Assembly: GCF_000255115.2 (NCBI RefSeq)
Contig: NC_018068.1
Span: forward strand, 1,054,001 to 1,118,000
Reading direction: 5' to 3'
DNA length: 64,000 nucleotides
Origin: Desulfosporosinus acidiphilus SJ4
Lineage (GTDB): Bacteria > Bacillota > Desulfitobacteriia > Desulfitobacteriales > Desulfitobacteriaceae
The notes beneath the pieces are model-generated. The model did not search any database, had not been told where the DNA came from, and saw only the letters and a list, made by a program, of their open reading frames with translations. The first letter of the stretch is position 1; each line of letters begins with the position of its first letter. Below, piece after piece: positions 31,363 through 40,740 of this stretch. Position numbers and translations under genes: made by a program.

Positions 31363-32407
31363 GAAGGACTACTTCATTTATATTGTTTTGGTTATCCTGA
31401 TAACTTTAACAGGATTCAATGTTTATGGGGTCTGGTGGAATAACACACCCCCTAATGTTGCCAAACCGCAAACGGAAAAGCCAAAGATTAAGATCGGAAT
31501 CTCGTTAGGGACGCTGAAGGAAGAACGTTGGGTGCATGACCGGGATATTTTGGAGGCAAAGGCCAAAGAGGCTGGGGCTGAAGTATATGTCCAAAATGCC
31601 AACAACGATGATACGGATCAGCTTGATCAAGTGAAATATCTTATCGATAAAGGGATTAAAGTCCTGATTCTTGTACCCAATGATATGGAAAAGGCTGCGG
31701 AAATTGTCCAAATGGCTCACAAAGCAGGCGTTAAAGTGATTTCCTATGACCGTTTGGTTCTCAATGCAGGGGTAGACCTTTATCTTTCTTTCGATAACAG
31801 AGAGATTGGAAGGCTCATGGCCAAAGCCATCCTGGCTGCCCAGCCTACAGGAAACTATGTTATTCTTAATGGTGCGGCCAACGATAATAACTCCCTGCAA
31901 ATAAAAGACGGTTATGATAGTGTGTTTAGCCAGAGCGAGAAGGAAGGTAAAATAAAGATCCTGACGGAGTATTTTACTCCGGATTGGCTGGCGGAATCAG
32001 CTTATAAAAAGATTGACAACCTTTTGCAGGCCAATAAGAATATTCAAGCCGTCTTGGCAGGAGACGACAGTCTAGCCGGAGCGGCGATTGAAGCTCTATC
32101 CGAATACCGTTTGGCCGGCAAGGTTGAGGTGGTTGGACAGGACGCAGATCTGGCCGCCTGCCGGCGCCTTGTCCAGGGGACTCAGTTGATGACGGTTTAT
32201 AAACCCATCGATAAGCTGGCAGCTCTTGCGATTAGAATGGCTTTGAAAATGGCCAATAACCAATCTCTCGGTGTTTATGATAAGGTGTCGGACGGTAAGT
32301 ACCTCGTGCCATATCAATATATTACTCCCATCGCAGTTAATCGGTCCAACCTGGATGACACTGTGCTCAAAGACGGCTACCAAAACCGAGAGGATGTTTA
32401 TCGTTGA
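31352..32407 (+). CDS. Second membrane-anchored sugar-binding protein, XylFII-like
   Basis: 351 residues from ATG 31352 (GGAGG five bases upstream; GTG 31340 and ATG 31349 are alternatives). It has a single N-terminal transmembrane segment (YFIYIVLVILITLTGFNVYGVWW) with no cleavage-type lipobox. The XylF-type domain reads KIGISLGTLKEERWVHDRDI, LIDKGIKVLILVPND, VISYDRLVLNAGVDLYLSFDN, GAANDNNSLQIKDGY, VVGQDADLAACRRLVQGTQ and TVYKPIDKLA. The xylose-binding-type residues and lack of a mature secreted form match XylFII, the sensory partner of LytS. It closes the sensor operon and is followed by a terminator, so it is separated from the transporter genes. Confidence 0.8.
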   Translation: MRLKKDYFIYIVLVILITLTGFNVYGVWWNNTPPNVAKPQTEKPKIKIGISLGTLKEERWVHDRDILEAKAKEAGAEVYVQNANNDDTDQLDQVKYLIDKGIKVLILVPNDMEKAAEIVQMAHKAGVKVISYDRLVLNAGVDLYLSFDNREIGRLMAKAILAAQPTGNYVILNGAANDNNSLQIKDGYDSVFSQSEKEGKIKILTEYFTPDWLAESAYKKIDNLLQANKNIQAVLAGDDSLAGAAIEALSEYRLAGKVEVVGQDADLAACRRLVQGTQLMTVYKPIDKLAALAIRMALKMANNQSLGVYDKVSDGKYLVPYQYITPIAVNRSNLDDTVLKDGYQNREDVYR

Positions 32408-32480
32408 TTTAGATAATGAATACGGAAAAGTCTATTGGCGCGTTCGCCCAGAGAATTTCCTTAAGTTAAAGACTTAGGTT

Positions 32481-32524
32481 AAATATGACCAGTAAATCGC
32501 AAAAATTTACTGGTCATATTTTTA
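32481..32524 (+). terminator. Terminator between the sensor operon and the transporter operon
   Basis: A 15-16 bp stem, ATATGACCAGTAAAT (32482-32496) with ATTTACTGGTCATAT (32505-32519), followed by TTTTT. Confidence 0.9.
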
Positions 32525-32792
32525 AAAATTTTGACAAATCTGTTCTGTATACAAAAAAATTAACCAGAGGCAAAAGGACTCTCTTCACGAATATTAAAAA
32601 TAAACAAATGAATCAAACTTAGACTCGTACTGTATAAAAAATATTTAAAGGAGGCCGAAATAATCTCCCCGTTATAATAATAAATATTAGAGAAACGTTA
32701 AAGGGAGGGAAGTTCCCTGCCGGGGGGAGACCGTTCAGGTGTAAAAGGCAGGACCCAAACGAATTTAACAAAACTATAGGGGGAAAGTAAAA
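32525..32792 (+). promoter_or_regulatory. Leader region of the xylFGH-type operon
   Basis: No gene is visible. It contains TTGACA (32530-32535), TATAAA (32633-32638) and TATAAT (32673-32678), none with a well-spaced partner, and a G-rich leader. In the leader CCTGCC (32716-32721) can pair with GGCAGG (32747-32752). This is where the phosphorylated YesN-type regulator would be expected to bind; no box can be defined by eye. Confidence 0.35.
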
Positions 32793-33941
32793 GTGAAAAG
32801 AAATTTAAAAACAAGTCTTCTATCAGGTTTAGTTATTTTCGCAACTGTAGCATTGGCAGGTTGCGGAAATAGCGCAAGTACAAATAGTGCAGCTCCAAAC
32901 AACTCGAACGCCAGCAGCCCAAGCACAAAGGCAAGTGTTGGTATTGTTCTGCCAACCAAGGCTGAATCAAGATGGCCAATGGCACAAAAAGAATTTGAAC
33001 AAGCAGTACCAGGCGCAACAATTCTGTACAGCAACGGTGATACAGCTACTGAAAAAACTAACGTTGAAAGTCTTATATCCAAGGGCGTTAAAGTTATTGT
33101 TATCTGCCCGCAAGATGCCACAGCAGCCGCGGCTGAAGTTAACGAAGCACATGCTAAAGGCATCCAAGTTGTTTCTTACGACAGACTTATCATGAATACA
33201 CCCAATGTTAATTATTACGTAACCTTTGACAGCGTAGCTGTTGGTGCAGCTCAAGCTAAATATTTAGTCGATAATGCTAAAGGTACGGGGAATCATCTGT
33301 ATTTGTATGCCGGTGCTCTTTCTGATAACAATGCCTTCCTGTTCTTCCAAGGTGCTTGGAGCGTTCTTCAACCAAAAATTGCTGATGGCACGTTCGAAAT
33401 TGAAAACTCAAGTGTTGCAAATTCCTTGAAGAATACAGCAACACTTTCACATGATCAATTAGCTCAAATTATTGGTCAAATCACAACAAACTGGGATCCA
33501 GCAACTGCCAAAACATTAGCACAAGCTAATCTGGCAAAAGCAACAGCTGCTCAAAAAGGTGCTTGTTACGTTCTTGCTCCAAATGATGACACGTCACGTT
33601 CTATCACAGATACATTCAGAGCCGATAAAGCAGTTACCCAAATTTACTCAACAGGTCAAGACTTCACCCAAGCTTCACTGCAATACATTTTAGATGGCAA
33701 ACAAAGCATGACAGTTTGGAAATCAGATAAAGTCCTCGTTGACGATGTAAAACAAATCGTTGATGCAATTCAAAATAATGCAAAGCCATCAGTTATCGTA
33801 ACAACCTACAATAATGGCAAGGCTGATGTTCCTTCAACAAAAGCTCCTTTAACGATTGTTACCAAAGATAATGCTGAAAGCACTATCAATTCTTCAGGAA
33901 TGTATACTGTATCAAACGGTAAGGTCAGCCCTGTAAAATAA
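32793..33941 (+). CDS. xylF: Sugar ABC transporter substrate-binding lipoprotein, XylF/ChvE type
   Basis: 382 residues. The lipoprotein signal ends in the lipobox LAGC (cysteine about residue 23), then a Ser/Asn/Ala-rich linker. The binding domain contains [79 protein letters not shown] and QDFTQASLQYILDGKQSMTVWK, typical of the XylF/ChvE monosaccharide group. The Ser/Asn-linked sequence is low-complexity. It captures the sugar outside the membrane for the ATPase and permease encoded downstream. The xylA/xylB genes nearby argue for xylose, but ChvE-type proteins bind several sugars. Confidence 0.85.
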   Translation: MKRNLKTSLLSGLVIFATVALAGCGNSASTNSAAPNNSNASSPSTKASVGIVLPTKAESRWPMAQKEFEQAVPGATILYSNGDTATEKTNVESLISKGVKVIVICPQDATAAAAEVNEAHAKGIQVVSYDRLIMNTPNVNYYVTFDSVAVGAAQAKYLVDNAKGTGNHLYLYAGALSDNNAFLFFQGAWSVLQPKIADGTFEIENSSVANSLKNTATLSHDQLAQIIGQITTNWDPATAKTLAQANLAKATAAQKGACYVLAPNDDTSRSITDTFRADKAVTQIYSTGQDFTQASLQYILDGKQSMTVWKSDKVLVDDVKQIVDAIQNNAKPSVIVTTYNNGKADVPSTKAPLTIVTKDNAESTINSSGMYTVSNGKVSPVK

Positions 33942-33974
33942 TCGACAGAAAATCATAACACATAAGAATTTATT

Positions 33975-34008
33975 AGGGTAGGATACCGCAGGCTATCTTA
34001 CCCTTTTA
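33975..34008 (+). terminator. Intercistronic hairpin between xylF and xylG
   Basis: AGGGTAGGATA (33975-33985) pairs with TATCTTACCCT (33994-34004), then TTTT. It probably attenuates transcription, or stabilises the upstream mRNA, so that binding protein exceeds ATPase and permease. Confidence 0.7.
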
Positions 34009-34033
34009 AATTTCATTTAGGAGGAGTAATCTT

Positions 34034-35560
34034 TTGAAAAATATTGATTATATTCTTGAAATGGATAATATAGGGAAAGAATTTCCTGGTGTTAAAGCAC
34101 TAGATGGTGTCAACTTCAAAGTTAAACGTGGCGAAATTCATTGTTTAGTCGGTGAAAATGGCGCAGGAAAATCAACATTGATGAAGATTCTCTCCGGTGT
34201 TTATCCAGCAGGTACATTTAGCGGAAAAGTTATTTTAAATTCTGAAGAACAACATTATAAAAACATTTCGGATAGTGAAAAAGCAGGGATCTCTATAATA
34301 TACCAGGAACTTGCTTTAATACCAGAACTTACAATTTACGAAAACATCTTTTTTGGACATGAACTAAAAAAGGGTCAGTTTATTGATTGGAACGAAACCA
34401 TTGTTCAAGCAAAAGAAATGCTTAAAAAAATCCGCGTCAATATCAACCCGGAAACTAAAGTCAAAGATGTAGGCGTGGGAGTTCAACAACTGGTCGAAAT
34501 AGGAAAATCCTTAAGTAAAAATGTTAAGCTCTTGATTTTGGACGAACCCACGGCAGCGCTTAGTGAAGTTGATTGTGATAATTTATTGCAGATTTTAAGG
34601 GATTTAAAGGAACAAGGCGTTACTTGTATCATGATTTCTCATAAATTAAGAGAAGTTATCTCAATCGCAGATACGATCACCGTATTAAGAGATGGAAAGA
34701 CAATTGTGTCAATTGATGCTACCGAACGCAAAGTTGAGGAAAGCGAAATCATTAAGCATATGGTTGGCAGGGAGATAGAAGATATTTATCCTAAAAGGAA
34801 AGACCTTAAGTTCGGAGATATATGTTTCGAATTAAAAAATTGGACTGCCTTTGATCCGAGCAAAGGCAATGAAATACTTCACAATATTGATTTTCATGTC
34901 TATCAGGGGGAGATTGTTGGCATTGCCGGACTTATGGGTGCGGGACGCACCGAAATGGCTCTCAGCATTTTTGGCAATCCCAAGCATTATGATTTAAAAG
35001 GTGATTTATACCTTAATGGAATCAAAAAGAATTTAAACTCTCCCGAGAAAGCTATTAAAGAAAAAATAGCCTATGTCACCGAGGATAGAAAAGTCAATGG
35101 TCTTGTGTTAATTCAGGATATAAAATTTAACACAACCCTCGCTAATCTAAAACAGTTATTAAAAGGCTTCTTTATTGATGAACATGAAGAAGTAAATGTC
35201 GCCAATAAGTTATTTAACGAAGTTGAAATGAAAGCTCGGTCTATCGAGCAAATTGTGGGGACATTATCCGGTGGTAATCAACAGAAAGTTTCATTGGCAA
35301 AATGGCTGTTTTCCGCCCCAAACTTGTTGATTTTAGACGAGCCGACTCGTGGTATCGACGTTGGAGCTAAGTTTGAAATATACACAATCATGAATGAACT
35401 TGTTAAAAGAGGCATGAGCATTATCATGATCTCTTCGGAATTGCCGGAAATATTGGGCATGAGCGATAGGATTTATGTTATGTCTGATGGTAATATAACC
35501 GGTGTTATAGACGCTAAAGATGCGACAGAGGAAAAAATTATGGAAATGGCTACGGCGTGA
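34034..35560 (+). CDS. xylG: Sugar ABC transporter ATP-binding protein
   Basis: 508 residues with two fused ABC domains. The first has Walker [14 protein letters not shown]-loop YQELALIPELT, signature VGVGVQQLVEIGKSLS and Walker [12 protein letters not shown]. The second has a degenerate Walker [12 protein letters not shown], signature [15 protein letters not shown] and Walker [15 protein letters not shown]. This is the RbsA/XylG/MglA class of CUT2 transporters, where the second site is partly inactive. GGAGGAG precedes the TTG start. The permease gene follows without a gap. Confidence 0.9.
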   Translation: MKNIDYILEMDNIGKEFPGVKALDGVNFKVKRGEIHCLVGENGAGKSTLMKILSGVYPAGTFSGKVILNSEEQHYKNISDSEKAGISIIYQELALIPELTIYENIFFGHELKKGQFIDWNETIVQAKEMLKKIRVNINPETKVKDVGVGVQQLVEIGKSLSKNVKLLILDEPTAALSEVDCDNLLQILRDLKEQGVTCIMISHKLREVISIADTITVLRDGKTIVSIDATERKVEESEIIKHMVGREIEDIYPKRKDLKFGDICFELKNWTAFDPSKGNEILHNIDFHVYQGEIVGIAGLMGAGRTEMALSIFGNPKHYDLKGDLYLNGIKKNLNSPEKAIKEKIAYVTEDRKVNGLVLIQDIKFNTTLANLKQLLKGFFIDEHEEVNVANKLFNEVEMKARSIEQIVGTLSGGNQQKVSLAKWLFSAPNLLILDEPTRGIDVGAKFEIYTIMNELVKRGMSIIMISSELPEILGMSDRIYVMSDGNITGVIDAKDATEEKIMEMATA

Positions 35561-35607
35561 AAACATTAACTGAATCATCAAGCGATAGAGGCGGAAAGGG
35601 GTTAATT

Positions 35608-36780
35608 ATGAACGAGTTAAGTAAAATTTTCAGAAATAACATACGTGAATATGGTATGTTTATCGCTTTAGGTGTAATATTTATTTTATTTACAGTCCTA
35701 ACAGGCGGTACCTTCATTTCTCCTAATAACATATCAAATTTGATAAATCAAACAGGTTATATAGCGGTTTTAGCTGCCGGTATGACCCTTGTCATCATTA
35801 TTCGTCATATTGACTTATCGGTTGGTTTTCTTGCTGGGTTTTTAGGGGCCATTGCTGCACTGCTAATGACAAGTTATAATATCCCGGCTATTCTCGCCAT
35901 CATTATTATCCTGGCTTTAGGTGGGGTTATTGGTTTACTTTACGGCGTGTTGGTTGCTAAACTGGGGATCCCGTCATTTGTTGTAACTCTTGCAGGTATG
36001 ATATCTTTCCACGGGTTACTCTTATTTGCCACCCAATCTGGCGGGACTATTAATATCACTGATAAGTTCTTCAATGAAATAGGAAACGGATTCATACCAA
36101 GTTTCGGCACAATCGCCGGATTCGACGTCTCGAGTGTCATGATTGGTCTCGTTGGTATAATATTATTTATTTACTTTCAGATTAAAGAGCGCAACACTAA
36201 GAAAAGATATCATTTTGAGGTTCTGCCAATTCCGTTCTTTATTGCAAAACTTGTTTTAATTTCGGCCATGATTTCAGCATTAATACTTGTTTTGGCAATA
36301 AACAGCGGTATTTCCTGGACTCTTGTTATTGTGGCAGTTGTTATTTTCATATTCTCGACAATATTGAACAAAACGGCACTGGGCCGTCATATTTATGGTA
36401 TTGGCGGTAATCCTGAAGCAGCTGAACTTTCTGGTGTTAGTGTTGCCAAAGTTACAATCTATGTCTTTATTATTATGGAAGTTTTAACAGCTCTTGCAGG
36501 AATACTTTTTGCTTCCAGAATGCAAAGCGCTTCACCAACAGGTGGTACAGGATTTGAGCTTCTGGCAATCGCTGGAGCATTTATCGGCGGATGCTCTGCC
36601 AGCGGCGGAGTTGGTAAAGTTTCAGGATCACTGATAGGTGCTTTAGTTATGGCATCCCTAACCAACGGTATGGATTTAATGGGACTTGGAAGTTCTGTTC
36701 AATATGTAATACAAGGCCTGATCTTAGTTTTAGCTGTTGTATTTGACATTATGACTCGCAAATCACGTTCAAATGGCTAA
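35608..36780 (+). CDS. xylH: Sugar ABC transporter permease
   Basis: 390 residues from ATG 35608 (AAAGGGG upstream). A GTG at 35557 in frame overlaps the xylG stop and has no ribosome site. About ten transmembrane segments are seen, including YGMFIALGVIFILFTVLTGG, YIAVLAAGMTLVIII and IPAILAIIIILALGGVIGLLYG. The CUT2 permease motif HIYGIGGNPEAAELSGVSV is intact. A ~40-residue charged insertion (IKERNTKKRYHFEVLPIP) between segments is typical of XylH/MmsB and absent from RbsC. Confidence 0.88.
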   Translation: MNELSKIFRNNIREYGMFIALGVIFILFTVLTGGTFISPNNISNLINQTGYIAVLAAGMTLVIIIRHIDLSVGFLAGFLGAIAALLMTSYNIPAILAIIIILALGGVIGLLYGVLVAKLGIPSFVVTLAGMISFHGLLLFATQSGGTINITDKFFNEIGNGFIPSFGTIAGFDVSSVMIGLVGIILFIYFQIKERNTKKRYHFEVLPIPFFIAKLVLISAMISALILVLAINSGISWTLVIVAVVIFIFSTILNKTALGRHIYGIGGNPEAAELSGVSVAKVTIYVFIIMEVLTALAGILFASRMQSASPTGGTGFELLAIAGAFIGGCSASGGVGKVSGSLIGALVMASLTNGMDLMGLGSSVQYVIQGLILVLAVVFDIMTRKSRSNG

Positions 36781-36956
36781 TAATTTGGAGGTAGCAGATG
36801 GCAGTGCCTTCTCCTATGATTTCATGTCTTCGATGAGTGTCGGCTAGGCAATTCAAAAAATATAGTTCCTTTGAATTGCGGAATTCCGAAGCGGGACAGA
36901 AATAAATTGGATTCATACAAATTTACGGAATGGAAAAGCTGCGAGGAGATGTTGAT

Positions 36957-37928
36957 ATGAAATCCGTGATTATGGGGATTGATTTGGGCGGAACTTCAAT
37001 TAAGTTAGGGCTAGTCAATATCTCAGGACAAATTGTCCAAAGTTTAGAATGGCCTACTCCCAAAAATAAGAGCTATCATGAAGTGATCGCAGCTTTTGAA
37101 CGGATGTCTGAACAACTCTTACGAGAAAGCAGCTATAGTTGGCGAGACATCTTGGGCGTAGGCATAGGCATACCAGGTTTTCTGGATTTTTCCACAGGTT
37201 CTGTTTTTGAGGTTGTTAATCTTGGTTGGCATCAGGTGCCTTTAAAAGAAGAATTGGAACGGATATGGGATGTCCCCGTACTGCTGGAAAATGACGCTAA
37301 TGCAGCGGCTTTGGGAGAAATGTGGACTGGGGCCGGCAAAGGGGCTTCGCATATAATTTGTTTAACAATAGGTACTGGAATCGGCGGGGGCGTTATAATT
37401 AATGGCGACATTTATCACGGAGCTAACGGAAGCGCGGGAGAGATTGGCCATATTACTGTAAAAGAACAGGGCGGGAGACCCTGTAATTGCGGAAAAAAGG
37501 GCTGCTTGGAAACTGAAGCTTCCGCCACAGCTATCGTTCTGAAAACCTTGGAACAGGTGAAGGGAGCTTCAGGGCTCTTAAAAGAAGAATATGCCAAGCA
37601 AGGGAATAGCATTACCGCAAAATCAGTTGTAGAACTTGCTAAGCTGGGAGACCCAACATGTCAGACAATCATTGCGGATGCTGGAACAGTTTTGGGGAAG
37701 GCTTTGGCCAATATGTGTTATTTGCTTAATCCTGAGTTGATTGTTATTGGCGGGGGAATTTCCTACGCTGGAGAAATTCTGTTTAAGCCCCTAACGGAAT
37801 CCTTTCGCAACTTTGCCTTACCAAGAGTTCGGGAAAACACCTCTATTGTACAGGCTAAATTAGGAAATCAGGCCGGGATTGTTGGTGCCGCCTCATTGAT
37901 CCATCATTATGATCTACTAGAATCATGA
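36957..37928 (+). CDS. glcK: ROK-family glucokinase
   Basis: 323 residues from ATG 36957 with GAGGAG eight bases upstream. The ATP-binding GIDLGGTSIKLGL, sugar-binding ENDANAAALGEMW, GTGIGGGVIINGDIYHGANGSAGEIGHI and the zinc motif CNCGKKGCLETEAS are all present. There is no N-terminal HTH, so it is a kinase rather than a repressor. It phosphorylates glucose (or a related hexose) to the 6-phosphate. It lies between the sugar permease and xylA, with its own terminator. Confidence 0.88.
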   Translation: MKSVIMGIDLGGTSIKLGLVNISGQIVQSLEWPTPKNKSYHEVIAAFERMSEQLLRESSYSWRDILGVGIGIPGFLDFSTGSVFEVVNLGWHQVPLKEELERIWDVPVLLENDANAAALGEMWTGAGKGASHIICLTIGTGIGGGVIINGDIYHGANGSAGEIGHITVKEQGGRPCNCGKKGCLETEASATAIVLKTLEQVKGASGLLKEEYAKQGNSITAKSVVELAKLGDPTCQTIIADAGTVLGKALANMCYLLNPELIVIGGGISYAGEILFKPLTESFRNFALPRVRENTSIVQAKLGNQAGIVGAASLIHHYDLLES

Positions 37929-37988
37929 CGGCAGCAAAATTACTTTGTTAGATCCTGTTTATTGATAGAAAGCAGAACTAACTCCAAA

Positions 37989-38028
37989 AACCCTATCTCG
38001 TCTTTATTTGTTGAGATAGGGTTTTTTG
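37989..38028 (+). terminator. Terminator after glcK
   Basis: AACCCTATCTC pairs with GAGATAGGGTT around a 13-base loop, then TTTTT. Confidence 0.85.
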
Positions 38029-38091
38029 TATAACGACAATATCACAACTAAAACGAATTGAATGGATTGTAGCTTATCTTTTACCTATCAC

Positions 38092-38154
38092 AAAGTTATT
38101 GATAACTTTATAAATGCACTTTATAAAATAGATTGAAAAAGTTAACTCATAAGT
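38092..38154 (+). promoter_or_regulatory. Palindromic operator region upstream of xylA (candidate XylR site)
   Basis: AAAGTTAT-TG-ATAACTTT (38092-38109) is a perfect 8+8 palindrome. A second weaker site, AAAAAGTTAACTCATAAGTTTA, lies about 35 bases further on. AGTTA/TAACT half-sites resemble those ahead of galT and of the second transporter. XylR is encoded just downstream of xylA. Confidence 0.55.
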
Positions 38155-38211
38155 TTATAATTTAAAGCAGATTATTTGACTGAAAATTAAAACAGGAGAG
38201 GCGAAAATAGG

Positions 38212-39534
38212 ATGAGTGAAATTTTCAAAGGAATTCCTCGAATTCATTATGAAGGACCTGACTCTAATAACCCCTTAGCGTTCAAGTACTATAACCCAAC
38301 TGAAATACTTGGCGATAAGACAATGGAAGAACATTTGCGCTTTTCAGCAGCCTTTTGGCATACGTTTAATGCTGCCGGAGCTGATCCCTTTGGTGATGGC
38401 ACTATTTCTCGCCCCTGGGATAAATACGTTGACCCCATGGATAAAGCAAAATCAAGAATGACAGGTGCTTTTGAATTCTTTGAAAAATTAGGTGTGCCTT
38501 TTTTCTGCTTTCATGACAGGGATATAGCACCCGAGGGGGAGAATTTGTCCCAGACCAATCGGAATTTTGATGTAATTGCCTTATATGTAAAAGAATTAAT
38601 GCAGACTTCCCATGTTAAACTTCTTTGGGGTACTGCTAACCTTTTCAGCCATCCGCGCTATGTGCACGGTGCGGCAACGTCATCCAATGCTGATGTTTTT
38701 GCTTACGCAGCAGCCCAGGTTAAGAAAGCGATGGAAGTAACTAAAGAATTAGACGGTCAGAACTATGTATTTTGGGGTGGACGTGAGGGCTATGAGACCT
38801 TGCTCAACACAGATATGGGATTAGAATTGGATAACTTAGCCAGGTTTTTTCATATGGCTGTAGATTACGCCAAGAAGATTGGGTTTACAGGACAGCTCCT
38901 GATAGAACCAAAACCCAAAGAGCCGACAAAGCACCAATATGACTTTGATGTCGCGTCAGTTTTGGCGTTTCTGCGCAAGTATGGCTTAGAAAAGGACTTT
39001 AAGGTGAATATTGAAGCAAACCATGCAACGTTAGCGGGGCATACTTTCCAACATGAGCTGCATTATGCTCGTATTAACGGAAGTTTAGGCAGTGTCGATG
39101 CTAATCAAGGTGACGAACTGTTGGGCTGGGATACAGATCAGTTTCCCACGAACCTTTACACAACAACGTTGGCTATGTATGAAATCCTAAAAAATGGCGG
39201 GCTGCACAAGGGTGGACTAAATTTCGATGCAAAAGTCAGAAGAGCTTCATTTACCGCTGAAAATATATTCCAAGCGCATATCGCTGGGATGGACGCCTTT
39301 GCCCTTGGCTTAAAAGCTGCCTATAAGCTTCTCAAGAACAGAGCATTGGAAAACGTTATCGAAGAAAGGTATTGCAGTTACACCTATGGGATTGGTCAAA
39401 AGATCTGTGAAGGCAGAATTGGTTTTTCGGAATTAGAAGAGTATGCCTTAGCAAACTCAGTTAAGAACCAATCTGGATGCCAAGAAGTTCTGGAATCAAT
39501 TCTCAATCGTTATATTATTCAAGCTCAAAACTAA
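38212..39534 (+). CDS. xylA: Xylose isomerase
   Basis: 440 residues, class II type by length. Active-site motifs: [12 protein letters not shown] (catalytic His and Asp), [33 protein letters not shown] (metal-binding Glu and conserved Lys) and [19 protein letters not shown]. It interconverts D-xylose and D-xylulose using two divalent metals. A strong AGGAGAGG ribosome site precedes the ATG. The XylR gene follows after eight bases, then xylB, so one operon. Confidence 0.95.
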   Translation: MSEIFKGIPRIHYEGPDSNNPLAFKYYNPTEILGDKTMEEHLRFSAAFWHTFNAAGADPFGDGTISRPWDKYVDPMDKAKSRMTGAFEFFEKLGVPFFCFHDRDIAPEGENLSQTNRNFDVIALYVKELMQTSHVKLLWGTANLFSHPRYVHGAATSSNADVFAYAAAQVKKAMEVTKELDGQNYVFWGGREGYETLLNTDMGLELDNLARFFHMAVDYAKKIGFTGQLLIEPKPKEPTKHQYDFDVASVLAFLRKYGLEKDFKVNIEANHATLAGHTFQHELHYARINGSLGSVDANQGDELLGWDTDQFPTNLYTTTLAMYEILKNGGLHKGGLNFDAKVRRASFTAENIFQAHIAGMDAFALGLKAAYKLLKNRALENVIEERYCSYTYGIGQKICEGRIGFSELEEYALANSVKNQSGCQEVLESILNRYIIQAQN

Positions 39535-39542
39535 GCTAGTAA

Positions 39543-40736
39543 GTGGTGATAACAATTTTTTCGTTTGGTAATATTGGACACGACACAATTAAAGATTCAA
39601 CCGCAAAACGAATCCTGAAACTTTTGTACACTGAGAGACAGTTAACCAAGCAAGAAATAGCTCAACAGTTAGGGTTGAGTATACCCACGGTAATTAGTAA
39701 TGTAAATGAACTAATCGAGGAGGGGTTATTAGAAGAGGCTGGAGTTGCCGGGTCTACCGGTGGACGAAAACCGGTTATTATTCGATGTAAACCCAAAGCG
39801 CGCTATTCTTTTGGAGTTGATATTAACCCGACGGAAGGCAGAGTAATTTTAACGGATCTCGATAACAGAATTTTGGCCGACGAGCGCTTTTCTATTGCTG
39901 AGGTATGTAAAGACAGTTATATTGTGCGACAGGTTTTTAAAATCACTCAAGATATGATTTGTAAGAATAATCTATCTTTAGAAAAAGTGCTGGGTGTAGG
40001 ATTTTCCCTGCCCGGAACCGTTGATGAGGAAAAAATGTTGTTGCTGAACGCTCCTAATCTAGGTATTACCAACGTTAGTTTCAAAAACTTTAGCGAAATA
40101 CTTAGTATGCCTGTTTATATAGAAAATGAGGCTAATGCTGCAGCTTTTGCCGAATCATCGCTTGAAGCAGTAAAGAACATAAATAATCTCGTGTATATTT
40201 CAATCACAAAAGGTATCGGAACCGGAATCGTCATTAAAGGTTCTTTATATAAGGGCACTTTTAAGCGTGCCGGTGAATTCGGACATATGACAATTGTCGC
40301 AAATGGCAAACCTTGTAATTGTGGCAGAGAAGGATGTTGGGAAGTCTACGCTTCAGAAAGGGGCCTATTAGATTTATATCAGGAGTTAAACGGGGAAATA
40401 GTGCCTGGTATTTCTGCGATATTTGAAAAGATCAGGCGCAAAGAAGCATCTGCGCTAGAGGTATTCGATAAATATCTTGATTATTTGGCAATCGGAATTC
40501 AAAACATTATTCTCTTTTTAGATCCCGATTATCTTATTCTAGGTGGAAATATTACTACCTATAAAGACTTATATTTTGAAGATTTGCTTAACAGAGTTTT
40601 TAAACCGGATAGCTTATTTAAAACTAATGAGACAAAAATTTCTTTCTCGAAGCTTGAGGAAGATGCTTCAATTTTAGGTGCGTCATTACTTCCGTTACTG
40701 TCATTTTTCAATGATGAAAGGATTAAAGTGAGGTGA
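39543..40736 (+). CDS. xylR: ROK-family transcriptional repressor XylR
   Basis: 397 residues. An N-terminal winged helix (QLTKQEIAQQLGLSIPTVISNVNELIEEGLL, about residues 33-63) is followed by the ROK domain: SFGVDINPTEGRVI, PGTVDEEKMLLLNAPNL, ENEANAAAFAES, GIGTGIVIKGSLYKGTFKRAGEFGHM and zinc site CNCGREGCWE. The HTH plus sugar-kinase-like domain is the XylR/NagC pattern. The ATP-binding glycine motif is degenerate, so it binds sugar without phosphorylating it. The start is uncertain: two adjacent GTGs (39543, 39546) have weak ribosome sites. It probably represses its own operon at the palindrome near 38092. Confidence 0.88.
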   Translation: MVITIFSFGNIGHDTIKDSTAKRILKLLYTERQLTKQEIAQQLGLSIPTVISNVNELIEEGLLEEAGVAGSTGGRKPVIIRCKPKARYSFGVDINPTEGRVILTDLDNRILADERFSIAEVCKDSYIVRQVFKITQDMICKNNLSLEKVLGVGFSLPGTVDEEKMLLLNAPNLGITNVSFKNFSEILSMPVYIENEANAAAFAESSLEAVKNINNLVYISITKGIGTGIVIKGSLYKGTFKRAGEFGHMTIVANGKPCNCGREGCWEVYASERGLLDLYQELNGEIVPGISAIFEKIRRKEASALEVFDKYLDYLAIGIQNIILFLDPDYLILGGNITTYKDLYFEDLLNRVFKPDSLFKTNETKISFSKLEEDASILGASLLPLLSFFNDERIKVR

Positions 40737-40740
40737 GATC

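Noticed and set aside
32403-32478. Short frame VDLDNEYGKVYWRVRPENF after the XylFII-like gene, suggesting a frameshifted C-terminus
   Set aside because: The XylFII-like protein already has normal length, and the extra residues match nothing I recognise in that family.
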